From NCBI GenBank assembly GCA_020523885.1, contig JAJAPY010000003.1, forward strand, positions 62,001 to 126,000: 64,000 bases of DNA, written 5' to 3'. The notes below the pieces were generated by a model. That model saw nothing but the letters and a program-made list of their open reading frames with translations, had not been told where the DNA came from and made no database searches. A program made the translations under genes and the position numbers. This document shows, piece by piece, positions 7,414 through 16,148 of the stretch (the stretch's first letter is position 1; every line of letters starts with the position of its first letter). Origin of the DNA: Candidatus Liberimonas magnetica. Its GTDB lineage: Bacteria; Elusimicrobiota; Endomicrobiia; Endomicrobiales; JAFGIL01.

Positions 7414-8211
7414 ATGTTTAGAAAAGCGATCTGTTCAGGCACATGGTACCCGAATGAAGCCGGCGAAATAAATAATTTTTTTAATCCCAAGGCAAAAAAA
7501 ACTAAAATTATAGCAGGGATATGCCCGCATGCTGGCTGGATATATTCAGGGCAAACCGCAGGCGAAGTTTACTCAAGAATGAAGCCTAGCCAGGTTTATA
7601 TTCTCCTGGGCCCTAACCATACAGGTCTTGGCAGCCCCGTGAGCCTCTATGCAAGTGGTGCTTGGGAAACTCCGATAGGCAATATCGAAGTAGACTCCCT
7701 TTTGGCAAAGACTATCCTTACTGCTTCTGAAATAATTCAATCTGACTTTTTAGCGCACAAAGGGGAACATTCTCTTGAAGTCCAGCTGCCTTTTATAAAG
7801 ACATTGAACAGGGATGCTAAAATAATACCTATCTCCATGTCTGATTACAACCCGGATATATGCAAAACCGTAGGTGAAACGATAGCCGGAGTATTGATAG
7901 ACAGGGAATTAACAGCTAAAGTTACCTTAATAGCTTCATCCGATATGAGCCATTATATATCGGGAGACCGGGCAAAAAAACTTGATAGCATGGCTATAGA
8001 CAAAATACTTCAGCTTGACCCTGAAGGCCTTCTTGAGACAGTAAATGCTAACAATATCTCGATGTGCGGTTCAGGCCCTGTTGCAGCCGTTTTGTGGGCA
8101 TCGCTGAAGCTGGGCGCAAAAAAGGCAGAACTTGTCCGTTACTCGAATTCCGGTGATGTAACAGGAGACCAAAAACAGGTGGTTGGCTACGCAGGAATGA
8201 TAATCATTTAG
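7414..8211 (+). CDS. amrB: MEMO1-family AmmeMemoRadiSam system protein B
   Basis: This 265-residue MEMO-family protein resembles extradiol dioxygenase LigB-type folds. Motifs seen: ICPHAGWIYSGQTAGEVY near residue 36, LLGPNHTG near 65, HKGEHSLEVQLPF near 120, ASSDMSHY near 175 and CGSGPVAA near 220. The conserved histidines could bind a metal. In many bacteria and archaea the gene pairs with an AMMECR1-domain protein and a radical SAM protein. Here a PflX-type radical SAM gene is close by (5713) but no AMMECR1 domain is in the window. The process it serves is unknown. ATG 7414 has AGAGG upstream. Confidence 0.9.
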   Translation: MFRKAICSGTWYPNEAGEINNFFNPKAKKTKIIAGICPHAGWIYSGQTAGEVYSRMKPSQVYILLGPNHTGLGSPVSLYASGAWETPIGNIEVDSLLAKTILTASEIIQSDFLAHKGEHSLEVQLPFIKTLNRDAKIIPISMSDYNPDICKTVGETIAGVLIDRELTAKVTLIASSDMSHYISGDRAKKLDSMAIDKILQLDPEGLLETVNANNISMCGSGPVAAVLWASLKLGAKKAELVRYSNSGDVTGDQKQVVGYAGMIII

Positions 8212-8281
8212 CTCGCTTTGACCGCTAGCAATGCAACTTGAAAATAGAAATTCAAACACCAAACTCTAAATCCTGAATAAA

Positions 8282-8345
8282 CTCAAAATTTAAATAACTA
8301 AACTATAAAAAGAATTGGATTTTATCTAAAGTTTTGAATTTTGAG
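8282..8345. repeat. imperfect inverted repeat in the 8212-8393 gap
   Basis: CTCAAAATTTAAATAACT (8282-8299) is approximately complementary to AGTTTTGAATTTTGAG (8330-8345), with one base of length difference. The 182-base gap contains no ORF I trust. Confidence 0.4.
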
Positions 8346-8393
8346 CAAATATAGAAGCTTCTTTTTAAGATAATAATAAACTATAAGAACTAT

Positions 8394-9128
8394 ATGAACA
8401 CTGTAAAAATCGGCTGCTGCGGTTTTCCTTTAGCCCAAGCCAAATACTATCAAAACTTTAACACCATCGAGATAAACCAGACTTTTTATCAATTGCCTGA
8501 ACTTAAAACCGCAAAAAAATGGGTTGAAAAAGCACCGAAAGGTTTTGAGTTCATTGTAAAAGCCTGGCAATTGATAACTCACCCCTGTGTCAGCTCGACT
8601 TACAGGAGGTTAAGAGAAAAGATACCTGAGCTAAAAAAAAGATATTACGGGCTCTTCAACCAGACAGACGAAGTACGCGAAGCCTGGCGAAGGACATTAG
8701 AGTTCGGCCAGATTTTAAAAGCGAAGATATATCTTTTTCAAACACCGTCCTCTTTAAGGCCCACCGTAGACAATATAACCAATTTATATAAGTTTTTTAA
8801 ACATATCCATAGCCGCGAGTTGACGTTTATCTGGGAGCCCAGAGGTGAATGGAACACCGGCCTGATCACAAAAATATGCAGTGATCTCAACCTTATACAT
8901 TGCGTAGACCCTTTAAGGTCAAAACCTTTGTACGGACATATCAGATATTACAGGCTTCACGGAGGATACGAAGAAAAACGCATAGTTTACGACCACAAAT
9001 ATAAGTTGAATGAATTAAACAATCTGCTTAAACATGCCGATAAACCGCTGAATTATTTTCTTTTTAATAATTCAAATATGTGGCAAGACTCAGTTCAATT
9101 GCAAAAACTTATTCAAAATCAAAGATAA
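8394..9128 (+). CDS. DUF72 (YecE-like) protein
   Basis: This 244-residue protein has the DUF72/COG1801 TIM-barrel-like pattern: VKIGCCGFPLAQAKYYQNF at the start (the family usually has GxxGW.Y...FY), NTIEINQTFYQLP near residue 27, FEFIVKAWQLITHP near 57, the TFIWEPRGEW strand near 145 and RLHG near 183. The family is widespread and its biochemical role is not established. It follows a 182-base gap after amrB and is probably transcribed separately. Confidence 0.85.
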   Translation: MNTVKIGCCGFPLAQAKYYQNFNTIEINQTFYQLPELKTAKKWVEKAPKGFEFIVKAWQLITHPCVSSTYRRLREKIPELKKRYYGLFNQTDEVREAWRRTLEFGQILKAKIYLFQTPSSLRPTVDNITNLYKFFKHIHSRELTFIWEPRGEWNTGLITKICSDLNLIHCVDPLRSKPLYGHIRYYRLHGGYEEKRIVYDHKYKLNELNNLLKHADKPLNYFLFNNSNMWQDSVQLQKLIQNQR

Positions 9129-9175
9129 ATTTGATATAATATAGTCTGTAAAACTTAGAAATTTAGGAACACACA

Positions 9176-9529
9176 ATGAACGCAGATGAAGAAGAACCAA
9201 TAAAATTCAATTTTTCTGCTAAAACAGCGGTTGCTGTGCTTTTAACTTTACTATTGGGGCCGGGCGTAGGCCATCTCTATTTAAGAAAGATCAAGCAGGG
9301 GGTCATATTTTTGGCACTTACATTCGCCTTCGCTCTTCATCAGGCCTGGGAGGTTGTCAAGAATATCCCTGTTTCTCAACTATCAAGCCTGAAATCAGAT
9401 GATATCTCGGCGCTTTTTAATAACTTTGCTGTTCAATATCCGAAAGTCTTATTTATCTATGATGTGATTTTTGCAGCGCTCTGGGCCTATGCTGTAATAG
9501 ATGCATTTAAGAAAAGCAGGGAAAGATAG
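9176..9529 (+). CDS. small TM2-like membrane protein
   Basis: This 117-residue protein has an acidic N-terminus (NADEEEP), a hydrophobic hairpin AVAVLLTLLLGPGVGHLYLRKIKQGVIFLALTF containing the G-x-G-H-x-Y turn typical of TM2-like proteins, and a final helix VIFAALWAYAVIDAFKKSRER. Function unknown. AGGA lies about 8 bases before ATG 9176. Its stop abuts the start of the NAD(P)HX epimerase gene at 9530, so the two are co-transcribed. Confidence 0.7.
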   Translation: MNADEEEPIKFNFSAKTAVAVLLTLLLGPGVGHLYLRKIKQGVIFLALTFAFALHQAWEVVKNIPVSQLSSLKSDDISALFNNFAVQYPKVLFIYDVIFAALWAYAVIDAFKKSRER

Positions 9530-10183
9530 ATGATAACAGTTACATCCCGCCAGATGAGGTCGATCGATGCTACTGCGATAAACAAGTACGGTATTCCTGC
9601 CGGCATTCTAATGGAAAATGCCGGCATTGAAACAGCTAAAGACATTATAAAAACAAGAAAATATATTTCAAAACCTGTTGCTGTTTTCTGCGGATCTGGC
9701 AATAACGGCGGTGACGGGCTGGTGGTTGCACGCCATCTTTTCAATAATAATTTTAACGTAGAAATATTTCTTGCAAAACCAGCCGTTGCGTTCAAAACAG
9801 ATTCTCTGATAAACTATAATAGCGCGAAGAAATTAGGAATAAAAATACGTAAATACTCTAAAGCCATTGATCTTTCAAAGTACGGCCTGATAGTCGATGC
9901 TCTCCTTGGCACCGGCACAAAGGGTGAAATAACAGGGATTCATAAAGAAATAATCGAAAAGATAAACTTATCAAAAAAACCTGTAATTTCTATCGATATT
10001 CCTTCCGGGCTTGATGCAGATTCAGGGAAAACGCTCGGGGCAGCGGTAAAAGCTTTAAAAACAATTACTATAGGGTTTGTTAAAAAAGGTTTAGTTACCA
10101 AAGCAGCAAAACCTTATGTCGGGAAATTAACCGTTGCAGGGATCGGCCTTCCCCGCCTAGCGGAATTAGAAGGGCTTATTTAA
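9530..10183 (+). CDS. nnrE: NAD(P)H-hydrate epimerase (YjeF N-terminal domain only)
   Basis: This 217-residue enzyme interconverts the R and S forms of hydrated NAD(P)H so they can be repaired. Diagnostic motifs are the N-terminal SRQMRSIDATAINKYGIPAGILMENAG, the phosphate-binding loop CGSGNNGGDGLVVARHL, LIVDALLGTGTKG and ISIDIPSGLDADSG. Many bacteria fuse this domain to the ATP/ADP-dependent dehydratase (NnrD). Here the protein ends after the epimerase domain, so the dehydratase must be encoded elsewhere. The start immediately follows the stop of the upstream membrane-protein gene. Confidence 0.92.
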   Translation: MITVTSRQMRSIDATAINKYGIPAGILMENAGIETAKDIIKTRKYISKPVAVFCGSGNNGGDGLVVARHLFNNNFNVEIFLAKPAVAFKTDSLINYNSAKKLGIKIRKYSKAIDLSKYGLIVDALLGTGTKGEITGIHKEIIEKINLSKKPVISIDIPSGLDADSGKTLGAAVKALKTITIGFVKKGLVTKAAKPYVGKLTVAGIGLPRLAELEGLI

Positions 10184-10206
10184 AAGAGGATTAAGAAGTA
10201 TCTAAT

Positions 10207-11523
10207 ATGAATAAGCGAATAAAATTTACCATTGTTTCAATTTTAATAACACTTGCATTTTGTTTGAATGGCAACTCTTCTGTATTAAAAGGAGTAAAAA
10301 AAGTGAAATTAGATAACGGTTTGACAGTTATTATAAAAAAGGACAATTCTCTTCCGATCGTATCCGTGCAGGTTTGGGTCAGGGTAGGTTCTGTAAACGA
10401 AAGCGATAAAACAAGCGGTTTATCTCATTTCCTTGAACACCTTTTATTTAAAGGTACAAAAGATTATCCCGGAACTGAAATAAGCCGTATCGTTGAAACC
10501 CAGGGTGGGGTAATTAATGCCGCAACTTCAAAGGAGCTCACCTACTTTTACATCGATTCACAGAAAGACGGGCTTGCGGACGCTGTTAAAATCCTTGCTG
10601 ATGCAATGGCTAACGCCACTTTCCCGCCGGATGAAATAGACAATGAAAGGCCTGTAGTGATAGAAGAAATTATGAGGCATTATGACGATACATACTCTCT
10701 TTTGTACGACGCTTTCAGTAAAGTGCTTTATTTGAAAACTCCTTATAGAAGAAGCGTTATAGGAAGCGAAGATGTAATCAAGAATGTTACGCGGCAGGAG
10801 ATAAGTGATTATTATAAGGCGCATTATACCCCAAAGAATATGTTCCTTGCAGTATCAGGAGACCTGGATACTGAAAAAACAATCGGCTTGATAAAAGCCA
10901 CGTTCGGAAAACAAAAGCTTCAGGAGCCTCCCTCGCAGCCTGCATTGAACGAACCTTTGCACACTAAAGAGGCTTCAAGAGAAAAAAGAAATGTCAAAAT
11001 GTCCTACCTTTTTTGCGGATTCTTAGGCCCGGATATCACCTCCGGCGACCAGTTTGCAGCAGATATTACCGGCTTGATACTCGGCGGCACACAATCTTCA
11101 AGATTGTATAGAGGTTTAAGGGAGAATAAACAGCTTGTATATTCAATAAACTCTTCTTATTCATCTCAAAGGGGCACAGGAGCGATATATGTTTCAGCCA
11201 TGTTTGCCAAAGAGAACGAACAAAAAGTAATCGATGAAATAAACAAGGAGATAAATGCTCTAATGGAAAGCGGGCCGAGCGATGAAGAAGTCAAAAGGGC
11301 AAAAGAGATCACTAAATCCCAATGGTATTTTGACAACGAAACTTTCCACGATAAAGCTGCGCTCTATGCTTACTGGGAACTTCAGGGCATACCCGATATG
11401 CCTAAGAAATATATCAAAAATATCGATAAAGTAAAAAAAGAAGACGTGGCCATTTTTTTAAAAAAATATTACAAGCCCCAGGGAATGAGCTATTCAATAA
11501 TACTCCCAGAAGAAGAAAAATGA
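10207..11523 (+). CDS. M16 family zinc peptidase, catalytic subunit
   Basis: This 438-residue secreted or periplasmic protein has an N-terminal hydrophobic signal (about residues 7-25). It carries the inverted zinc motif HxxEH as HFLEH (His74, Glu77, His78), with Glu154 in VIEEIMRH at the expected distance as third ligand. The C-terminal half has the R/Y substrate region GGTQSSRLYRGLRENKQLVYSI. It overlaps the next gene by four bases (ATGA). That gene is a paralogue without the zinc motif, as in two-subunit M16B proteases where one chain is catalytic and the other shapes the substrate chamber. Substrates are probably unfolded peptides in the envelope; this is inferred from the family. Confidence 0.92.
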   Translation: MNKRIKFTIVSILITLAFCLNGNSSVLKGVKKVKLDNGLTVIIKKDNSLPIVSVQVWVRVGSVNESDKTSGLSHFLEHLLFKGTKDYPGTEISRIVETQGGVINAATSKELTYFYIDSQKDGLADAVKILADAMANATFPPDEIDNERPVVIEEIMRHYDDTYSLLYDAFSKVLYLKTPYRRSVIGSEDVIKNVTRQEISDYYKAHYTPKNMFLAVSGDLDTEKTIGLIKATFGKQKLQEPPSQPALNEPLHTKEASREKRNVKMSYLFCGFLGPDITSGDQFAADITGLILGGTQSSRLYRGLRENKQLVYSINSSYSSQRGTGAIYVSAMFAKENEQKVIDEINKEINALMESGPSDEEVKRAKEITKSQWYFDNETFHDKAALYAYWELQGIPDMPKKYIKNIDKVKKEDVAIFLKKYYKPQGMSYSIILPEEEK

Positions 11524-12809
11524 AAAAATATTTTTTGTTCTTAATATCCATGCAAATATTTTGCACTCAACTTTATGCGGGAGGGAATGTGAACCAGTTC
11601 ACTTTAGATAACGGCATTCAGGTACTTCACAAGAAAATAGACTCTAATCCTATCATTACTCTTCAGGTATTCTTGCGCGGCGGAATTATTAATGATAAAA
11701 AGGAACTGGCAGGGCTAGCCAACCTAACACAGGTTTTAATGACGAAAGCAACAAAAACCCGGAATAGCGAACGGTTATCGAACGATATCGAAGATATCGG
11801 CGCAAATTTATCTTTGGATGTTGATTATGACTCATGCCGTATTACCATAACTGTCACAGACCCGCATATAGAGAAGGCTGCTGAGATCCTGTCCGATATC
11901 ATACGTAACCCTGCTTTTGACGACAAAGAAATCGAAAAAGAAAGGACTAACATATTAGCAGGCATCGACAGGCGGGAAGACAGTATATTTAATGTAGCAA
12001 ATGACCTCCTTAATAAAACGTTTTACGCAGGCCACCCTTACTCTTGGACAAACTACGGGACAAAAGAAACGGTTTCAAAAATAAAAAAGGATGATATATT
12101 AGCCTTTCATAAAATCCTGTATACCTCAGGCAACATCTTCATAGTTATAGCAGGCGACATAGAATTAGGTGATGCAGAAAATATCATCAAAAAATATTTT
12201 ACCTCGATACCTTCAAGCCAGGAAAAACTTGAAAAACCTGTCCCTGAAATGCCGGCCCCCAAAAAAGTATTAAAAGAACTTAACAAATTCAAGCAGGCTT
12301 ATTTAATGATAGCTTATCCGGCTCCATCAATTCAAGACCCGGATTATTCTGTTTTAAAGGTCATAAATACCGTCCTCGGCGGAAGGATGACTTCAAGGCT
12401 GTTCGTTGAGCTCAGGGAAAAACTAAGCTTGGCCTATGAGGTAAGCTCATTCTATCCTTCACGAAAAGAGCTTAGCAAATTCGTCATTTACATAGGGTTG
12501 AACAAAAAGAACCTCGGCCTCACTAAAAAGCGAATTGCAGAATTGATAGATGACTTAAAAAATAAAGAAATTGACAACAAGGAGCTGTCTGAAACAAAAA
12601 ATTACATAAAAGGCGTTTTTTTACTTGAACACCAGACTGTGGTTAAACAGGCCTGGTACCTTGGCTGGTGGGAGATAATGGGAAAAGGTCATAATTATGA
12701 CCAGGCTTACCTTGATGACCTTATGAAAGTAAGCCCTGAGGAAATTAAAAAAGCGGCCAATAAATATTTTAAAGACAATTATGTACAGGTTGAAATCGTA
12801 CCGGAATGA
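11520..12809 (+). CDS. M16 family peptidase-like, non-catalytic subunit
   Basis: This 429-residue paralogue of the upstream M16 protease has an N-terminal signal sequence (KKYFLFLISMQIFCTQLYA). At the place of HxxEH it reads LANLTQVLMTK, so the zinc ligands are absent. The R/Y pair typical of the partner subunit is kept in GGRMTSRLFVELREKLSLAYEVSS. It most likely forms a heterodimer with the 10207 product. The 4-base overlap ensures coupled translation. The oligopeptide-binding lipoprotein gene starts 4 bases after its stop, which hints that the protease and peptide importer form one peptide-processing unit. Confidence 0.9.
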   Translation: MKKYFLFLISMQIFCTQLYAGGNVNQFTLDNGIQVLHKKIDSNPIITLQVFLRGGIINDKKELAGLANLTQVLMTKATKTRNSERLSNDIEDIGANLSLDVDYDSCRITITVTDPHIEKAAEILSDIIRNPAFDDKEIEKERTNILAGIDRREDSIFNVANDLLNKTFYAGHPYSWTNYGTKETVSKIKKDDILAFHKILYTSGNIFIVIAGDIELGDAENIIKKYFTSIPSSQEKLEKPVPEMPAPKKVLKELNKFKQAYLMIAYPAPSIQDPDYSVLKVINTVLGGRMTSRLFVELREKLSLAYEVSSFYPSRKELSKFVIYIGLNKKNLGLTKKRIAELIDDLKNKEIDNKELSETKNYIKGVFLLEHQTVVKQAWYLGWWEIMGKGHNYDQAYLDDLMKVSPEEIKKAANKYFKDNYVQVEIVPE

Positions 12810-12813
12810 TACA

Positions 12814-14430
12814 ATGAAACATTTAACTGCCCTGATACTTTTATTTTGCCTGTTATCAGGCTTTATTGCATGCAAAAAAAATAGTATTCAGTACGGAAAA
12901 ACAAATACCTCAACTCCAGAGTACGGAGATTTCTACATTACATCGTCCATAGGTGATGCTTCCTACTTAAACCCTGTGCTTGCTACGGATTCAGCGTCAG
13001 GCAATATAAACGGCCTTATTTACAACGGCCTTGTAAAATATGACAAGAATATTACCCTTGTGGGAGACCTGGCTGAAAAGTGGTCTGTTTCAAAAAACGG
13101 GCTTGTCCTTACTTTCTATCTTCGTAAAAACGTATTGTGGCATGACGGCAGGCCTTTCACTGCTGAAGACGTCAAGTTCACTTATGAGAGGCTTATTGAC
13201 CCTGCGGTAAAAACACCTTACAGCTCTGATTATTTAATCATAAAGGAATTTAAGATAATCAACCCTTACAGTATTGTAATAACTTATAAAAAACCATTTG
13301 CTCCTGCCCTGGAATCCTGGGGAATGGGAATAATCCCTAAGCATATTTTTAAGGAAGGGGATTTCAACTCTCATCCCGCTAACAGAAATCCTGTCGGAAC
13401 TGGGCCTTACCGGTTCAAAGAATGGAAAACCGATGAAAAGATAGTTTTAGAGCCAAATGCAAATTACTTTGAAGGAAAACCTTTTTTAAACCGTTATATT
13501 TCAAAGGTCATCCCGGATCAAGCTGTCGAGTTCTTAGAGTTGAGAAATCAGAATATAGACGAAATGTCGTTAACCCCGGACCAATGGAAGGCTTATCCTG
13601 AATTTTTTGAAAACTATACTAAATTCCGTTATCCTTCGTTTGCTTACACCTATCTGGCATTTAATTTAGCCAACCCGGCGTTTCAAGACAAGAAATTCAG
13701 GCAGGCTATAGCCCACGCTATAAACAAAGACGACATAATAAATGGCGTGCTTCTTGGCATGGGAAAAGCAGCTACAGGGCCTTTTATTCCTGAATCGTGG
13801 GCCTACAACAAAAGAGTCAGAGATTACAGTTTCGACGTAAAAGAATCCAAACGCCTGCTTAATGAACTCGGATGGAAAGTAACAAACAAAAACAGCTATC
13901 TTGAAAAAGACGGGAAAATACTGGAGTTTACCATACTTACAAACCAGGGAAATAAGTTAAGAAGCCTCACTGCCGAAATAATCCAAGCACAGTTAAAAAA
14001 GATTGGAATAAAGGTAAATATCAGGATAATTGAGTGGAGTTCCCTGCTGCACGAATTTATAGATAAACGCAATTTTGAAGCCGTGATACTCGGCTGGTCG
14101 CTCGGCAGAGACCCGGACCAGTTCAGTATATGGCATTCTTCACAGAAAAATGACGGCCAATATAACTTTGTATCTTATGCAAACCCGCAGGTAGACAGGC
14201 TCCTAGAGCTTGGCAGGACGGTTTTTGATATTGGGAAAAGAAAAGAAATATACAACAAGCTCCATGAGATATTAGCCGGCGACCTGCCTTATATTTTTTT
14301 GTATTATCCCGAATCCCTTGTCGTTGTTCACAAAAGGTTCCGAGGGCCAGAAGTGAGCCCTATCGGCCTTGGCTGGAATTTTTACAAATGGTGGGCTCCA
14401 AAAAACGAACAGAAATATATGCTAAACTAA
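12814..14430 (+). CDS. oligopeptide/dipeptide ABC transporter substrate-binding lipoprotein (family 5)
   Basis: This 538-residue extracytoplasmic solute-binding protein of the DppA/OppA family has a lipoprotein signal ending at the cysteine of GFIACKK. Family features include YLNPVLATDSASGNINGLIYNGLVKYD, LAEKWSVSKNGLVLTFYLRKNVLWHDG, FTAEDVKFTYERL and NPVGTGPYRFKEW. An earlier in-frame ATG at 12781 lies inside the preceding gene and would put hydrophilic residues before the signal, so ATG 12814 is chosen. It would deliver peptides to the permease/ATPase encoded at 17006-20712. A receiver domain, an insertion sequence and a HEAT-like gene separate them. Confidence 0.9.
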   Translation: MKHLTALILLFCLLSGFIACKKNSIQYGKTNTSTPEYGDFYITSSIGDASYLNPVLATDSASGNINGLIYNGLVKYDKNITLVGDLAEKWSVSKNGLVLTFYLRKNVLWHDGRPFTAEDVKFTYERLIDPAVKTPYSSDYLIIKEFKIINPYSIVITYKKPFAPALESWGMGIIPKHIFKEGDFNSHPANRNPVGTGPYRFKEWKTDEKIVLEPNANYFEGKPFLNRYISKVIPDQAVEFLELRNQNIDEMSLTPDQWKAYPEFFENYTKFRYPSFAYTYLAFNLANPAFQDKKFRQAIAHAINKDDIINGVLLGMGKAATGPFIPESWAYNKRVRDYSFDVKESKRLLNELGWKVTNKNSYLEKDGKILEFTILTNQGNKLRSLTAEIIQAQLKKIGIKVNIRIIEWSSLLHEFIDKRNFEAVILGWSLGRDPDQFSIWHSSQKNDGQYNFVSYANPQVDRLLELGRTVFDIGKRKEIYNKLHEILAGDLPYIFLYYPESLVVVHKRFRGPEVSPIGLGWNFYKWWAPKNEQKYMLN

Positions 14431-14449
14431 TGAAATGTACGGAGGACTT

Positions 14450-14821
14450 ATGCCCCGCAAAATCCTGATTGCAGATGATGAACCCGATATCCTTTCCATC
14501 CTGGGAGACCTTCTTACTAAAGCAGGGTTTAATGTAACCCTGGCCAAGGACGGCCTGGAAACACTGGAAAAGGTGAACAAAGACAAACCTGACCTGATAG
14601 TACTTGACATTATGATGCCCAGGTTAGACGGTCACTCGGTAAATATAAAACTCAAGGAAAATAAAGAAACTGCAAATATCCCTGTAATCATAATGACGGC
14701 ATACGGCCATTTTAAGAAGCTTCTTGAGGTAAGGAATGAGCTTACAGTCTCTGCGTACCTTGAGAAACCATTTCCAGTTTCAATGCTTTTAGAAAAGATA
14801 AAAGAAATACTTTCTGTGTAG
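14450..14821 (+). CDS. stand-alone response-regulator receiver domain
   Basis: This 123-residue protein consists only of a receiver (REC) domain. The acidic pair Asp9-Asp10 (IADDEPD), phospho-acceptor Asp53 (IVLDIMMP), Thr83 (IIMTAYG) and Lys106 (YLEKPFP) are all present. There is no output domain, so it would work as a phospho-relay or by protein contact. ATG 14450 has GGAGG at 14441-14445; the upstream in-frame ATG at 14435 precedes that site and is rejected. Its stop codon lies inside the 13-base direct repeat that flanks the insertion sequence, so the insertion left the protein intact. Confidence 0.9.
   Translation: MPRKILIADDEPDILSILGDLLTKAGFNVTLAKDGLETLEKVNKDKPDLIVLDIMMPRLDGHSVNIKLKENKETANIPVIIMTAYGHFKKLLEVRNELTVSAYLEKPFPVSMLLEKIKEILSV
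14809..14821. repeat. 13-bp target-site duplication, left copy
   Basis: ACTTTCTGTGTAG here is repeated exactly at 16429-16441 on the other side of the transposase element. The repeat includes the TAG stop of the receiver-domain gene. Removing one copy and the element restores a continuous ...GTGTAG-CCCGGAGG-TTAT-ATG join to the next gene. Confidence 0.85.
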
Positions 14822-14833
14822 GGCGTCAGAAAA

Positions 14834-16120
14834 TTAAAGGTCTTTGATAAATGACTTAAAATAACGGATTTTATCCTTGTTTCCTGTCTTAATGGCAGTC
14901 AAAGCTACCAAGAGGACTGAAATATGAGCGATAGTAATGTAGTTGGAAATAGCTTTCATACCTTTAACAGGGATATTACGAAGAGCCAGATTGATTAAGC
15001 GAGAGAAAACACGTTCAGCAGAAGTTCGTAGATTATATATTTTCTTGAATTTAGCAGAACCATAATCAATGTTATTTCTAATATCAGGATCAATTCTTAA
15101 ATAAGCGGTGCAACCTTGAGGTTTAGCGAATTTAGGATGATTAACAGGGCAGGAAGGATACTGTTTAGCAACGGTCTGTGAATATTTAATAGGGCAAACG
15201 AATTTACGTCTGATACGGCCTATATCATCTTTGAATTTGCCCCAGTTCATCATAGGCAAGCCAGCAATACATAGGCGTTGACCTTGACGAGATAATGGGA
15301 AATCTGAAACTTTATGTCTAGGATTTCTTGCGATATAAGGTTTGGCTTTAAGCTTTTTAAAGATGAATTTAAGAATACGTTGAGAATCGAAAGCAGCATC
15401 AGCGGTTACCCCTTGAGTTTTTAGCTTAAATTCTTTAAGTTCCTTGAGCAGAGGAATACAGACTTTAGAATCGTGAACATTAGCAGGTAAAGTTCTTTCA
15501 ATGATAGGCAATTCGGTTATAGCGTCAGATAGGACATGGGTTCTGTATCCCCAGAAGAATTGGACTTGTCTTTTGAATAAGTCATTGGGGTTATAAGTAA
15601 TTATAACGCCCAAACGTGCATCAGGGTCGCCTTTAGGGAATTTGAGTTTGTTAAAGCGGTCTTTAGAAGAAGTTTTAAGGTTATTTTGTTTGACATTGGC
15701 TTTTATGGGAGCAGAGTCAATAGCTATGAAAGTAGCTTTAAGTTCTTTGAGTTTAATAAGTTCAATAACAATAGCTTTTTTGATGGTTGCAAAGTAGTCA
15801 TGTGGAGTATCTCTAAGGAAAGCAGAGAAAGTTTCTTTGGTAGGTGTAGATTCACCTAATTCAAAGCCGCATCTTAATGCCAGTGAGGGATTAGTTGCTA
15901 AATCGTGAACAAGGTCAGATAAAGCAGGCAATCCTCGCAAGTTTTTATAAATAAGAGCATTAAGAATGTGTAACCTGGCAATTAGAGGCCGGCCGACTTT
16001 ATTTTGAATAGTTTCTTTAGGGACAAAAGGAACAAGTGTGCTGAATAAAGTTTCGAAGTTTTTGAGCGGTTTAATATCAAAGAGATGCTCAGCAGTAAAG
16101 AGATATTGTTGTTTAGCCAT
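14834..16120 (-). CDS. DDE transposase
   Basis: This 428-residue transposase has an N-terminal DUF772-like helix-turn-helix region (GRPLIARLHILNALIYKNLRGL, then DLATNPSLALRCGF) and an RNase-H-like catalytic core. The probable acidic triad is Asp135 (FIAIDSAPIKA), Asp241 (GVTADAAFDS) and Glu369 (YNLRTSAERVFSRL, a Y-x2-R-x3-E signature in which the final lysine is replaced). A cysteine-bearing stretch (VCPIKY, SCPVNHPKF) lies between the second Asp and the Glu. The frame is intact and ATG 16120 has GGAGG just upstream, so it may be active. The stop codon overlaps the left terminal repeat. Confidence 0.92.
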   Translation of the reverse strand: MAKQQYLFTAEHLFDIKPLKNFETLFSTLVPFVPKETIQNKVGRPLIARLHILNALIYKNLRGLPALSDLVHDLATNPSLALRCGFELGESTPTKETFSAFLRDTPHDYFATIKKAIVIELIKLKELKATFIAIDSAPIKANVKQNNLKTSSKDRFNKLKFPKGDPDARLGVIITYNPNDLFKRQVQFFWGYRTHVLSDAITELPIIERTLPANVHDSKVCIPLLKELKEFKLKTQGVTADAAFDSQRILKFIFKKLKAKPYIARNPRHKVSDFPLSRQGQRLCIAGLPMMNWGKFKDDIGRIRRKFVCPIKYSQTVAKQYPSCPVNHPKFAKPQGCTAYLRIDPDIRNNIDYGSAKFKKIYNLRTSAERVFSRLINLALRNIPVKGMKAISNYITIAHISVLLVALTAIKTGNKDKIRYFKSFIKDL

Positions 16121-16148
16121 AAATGCCTCCAGCCAATTTTCTGACAGA

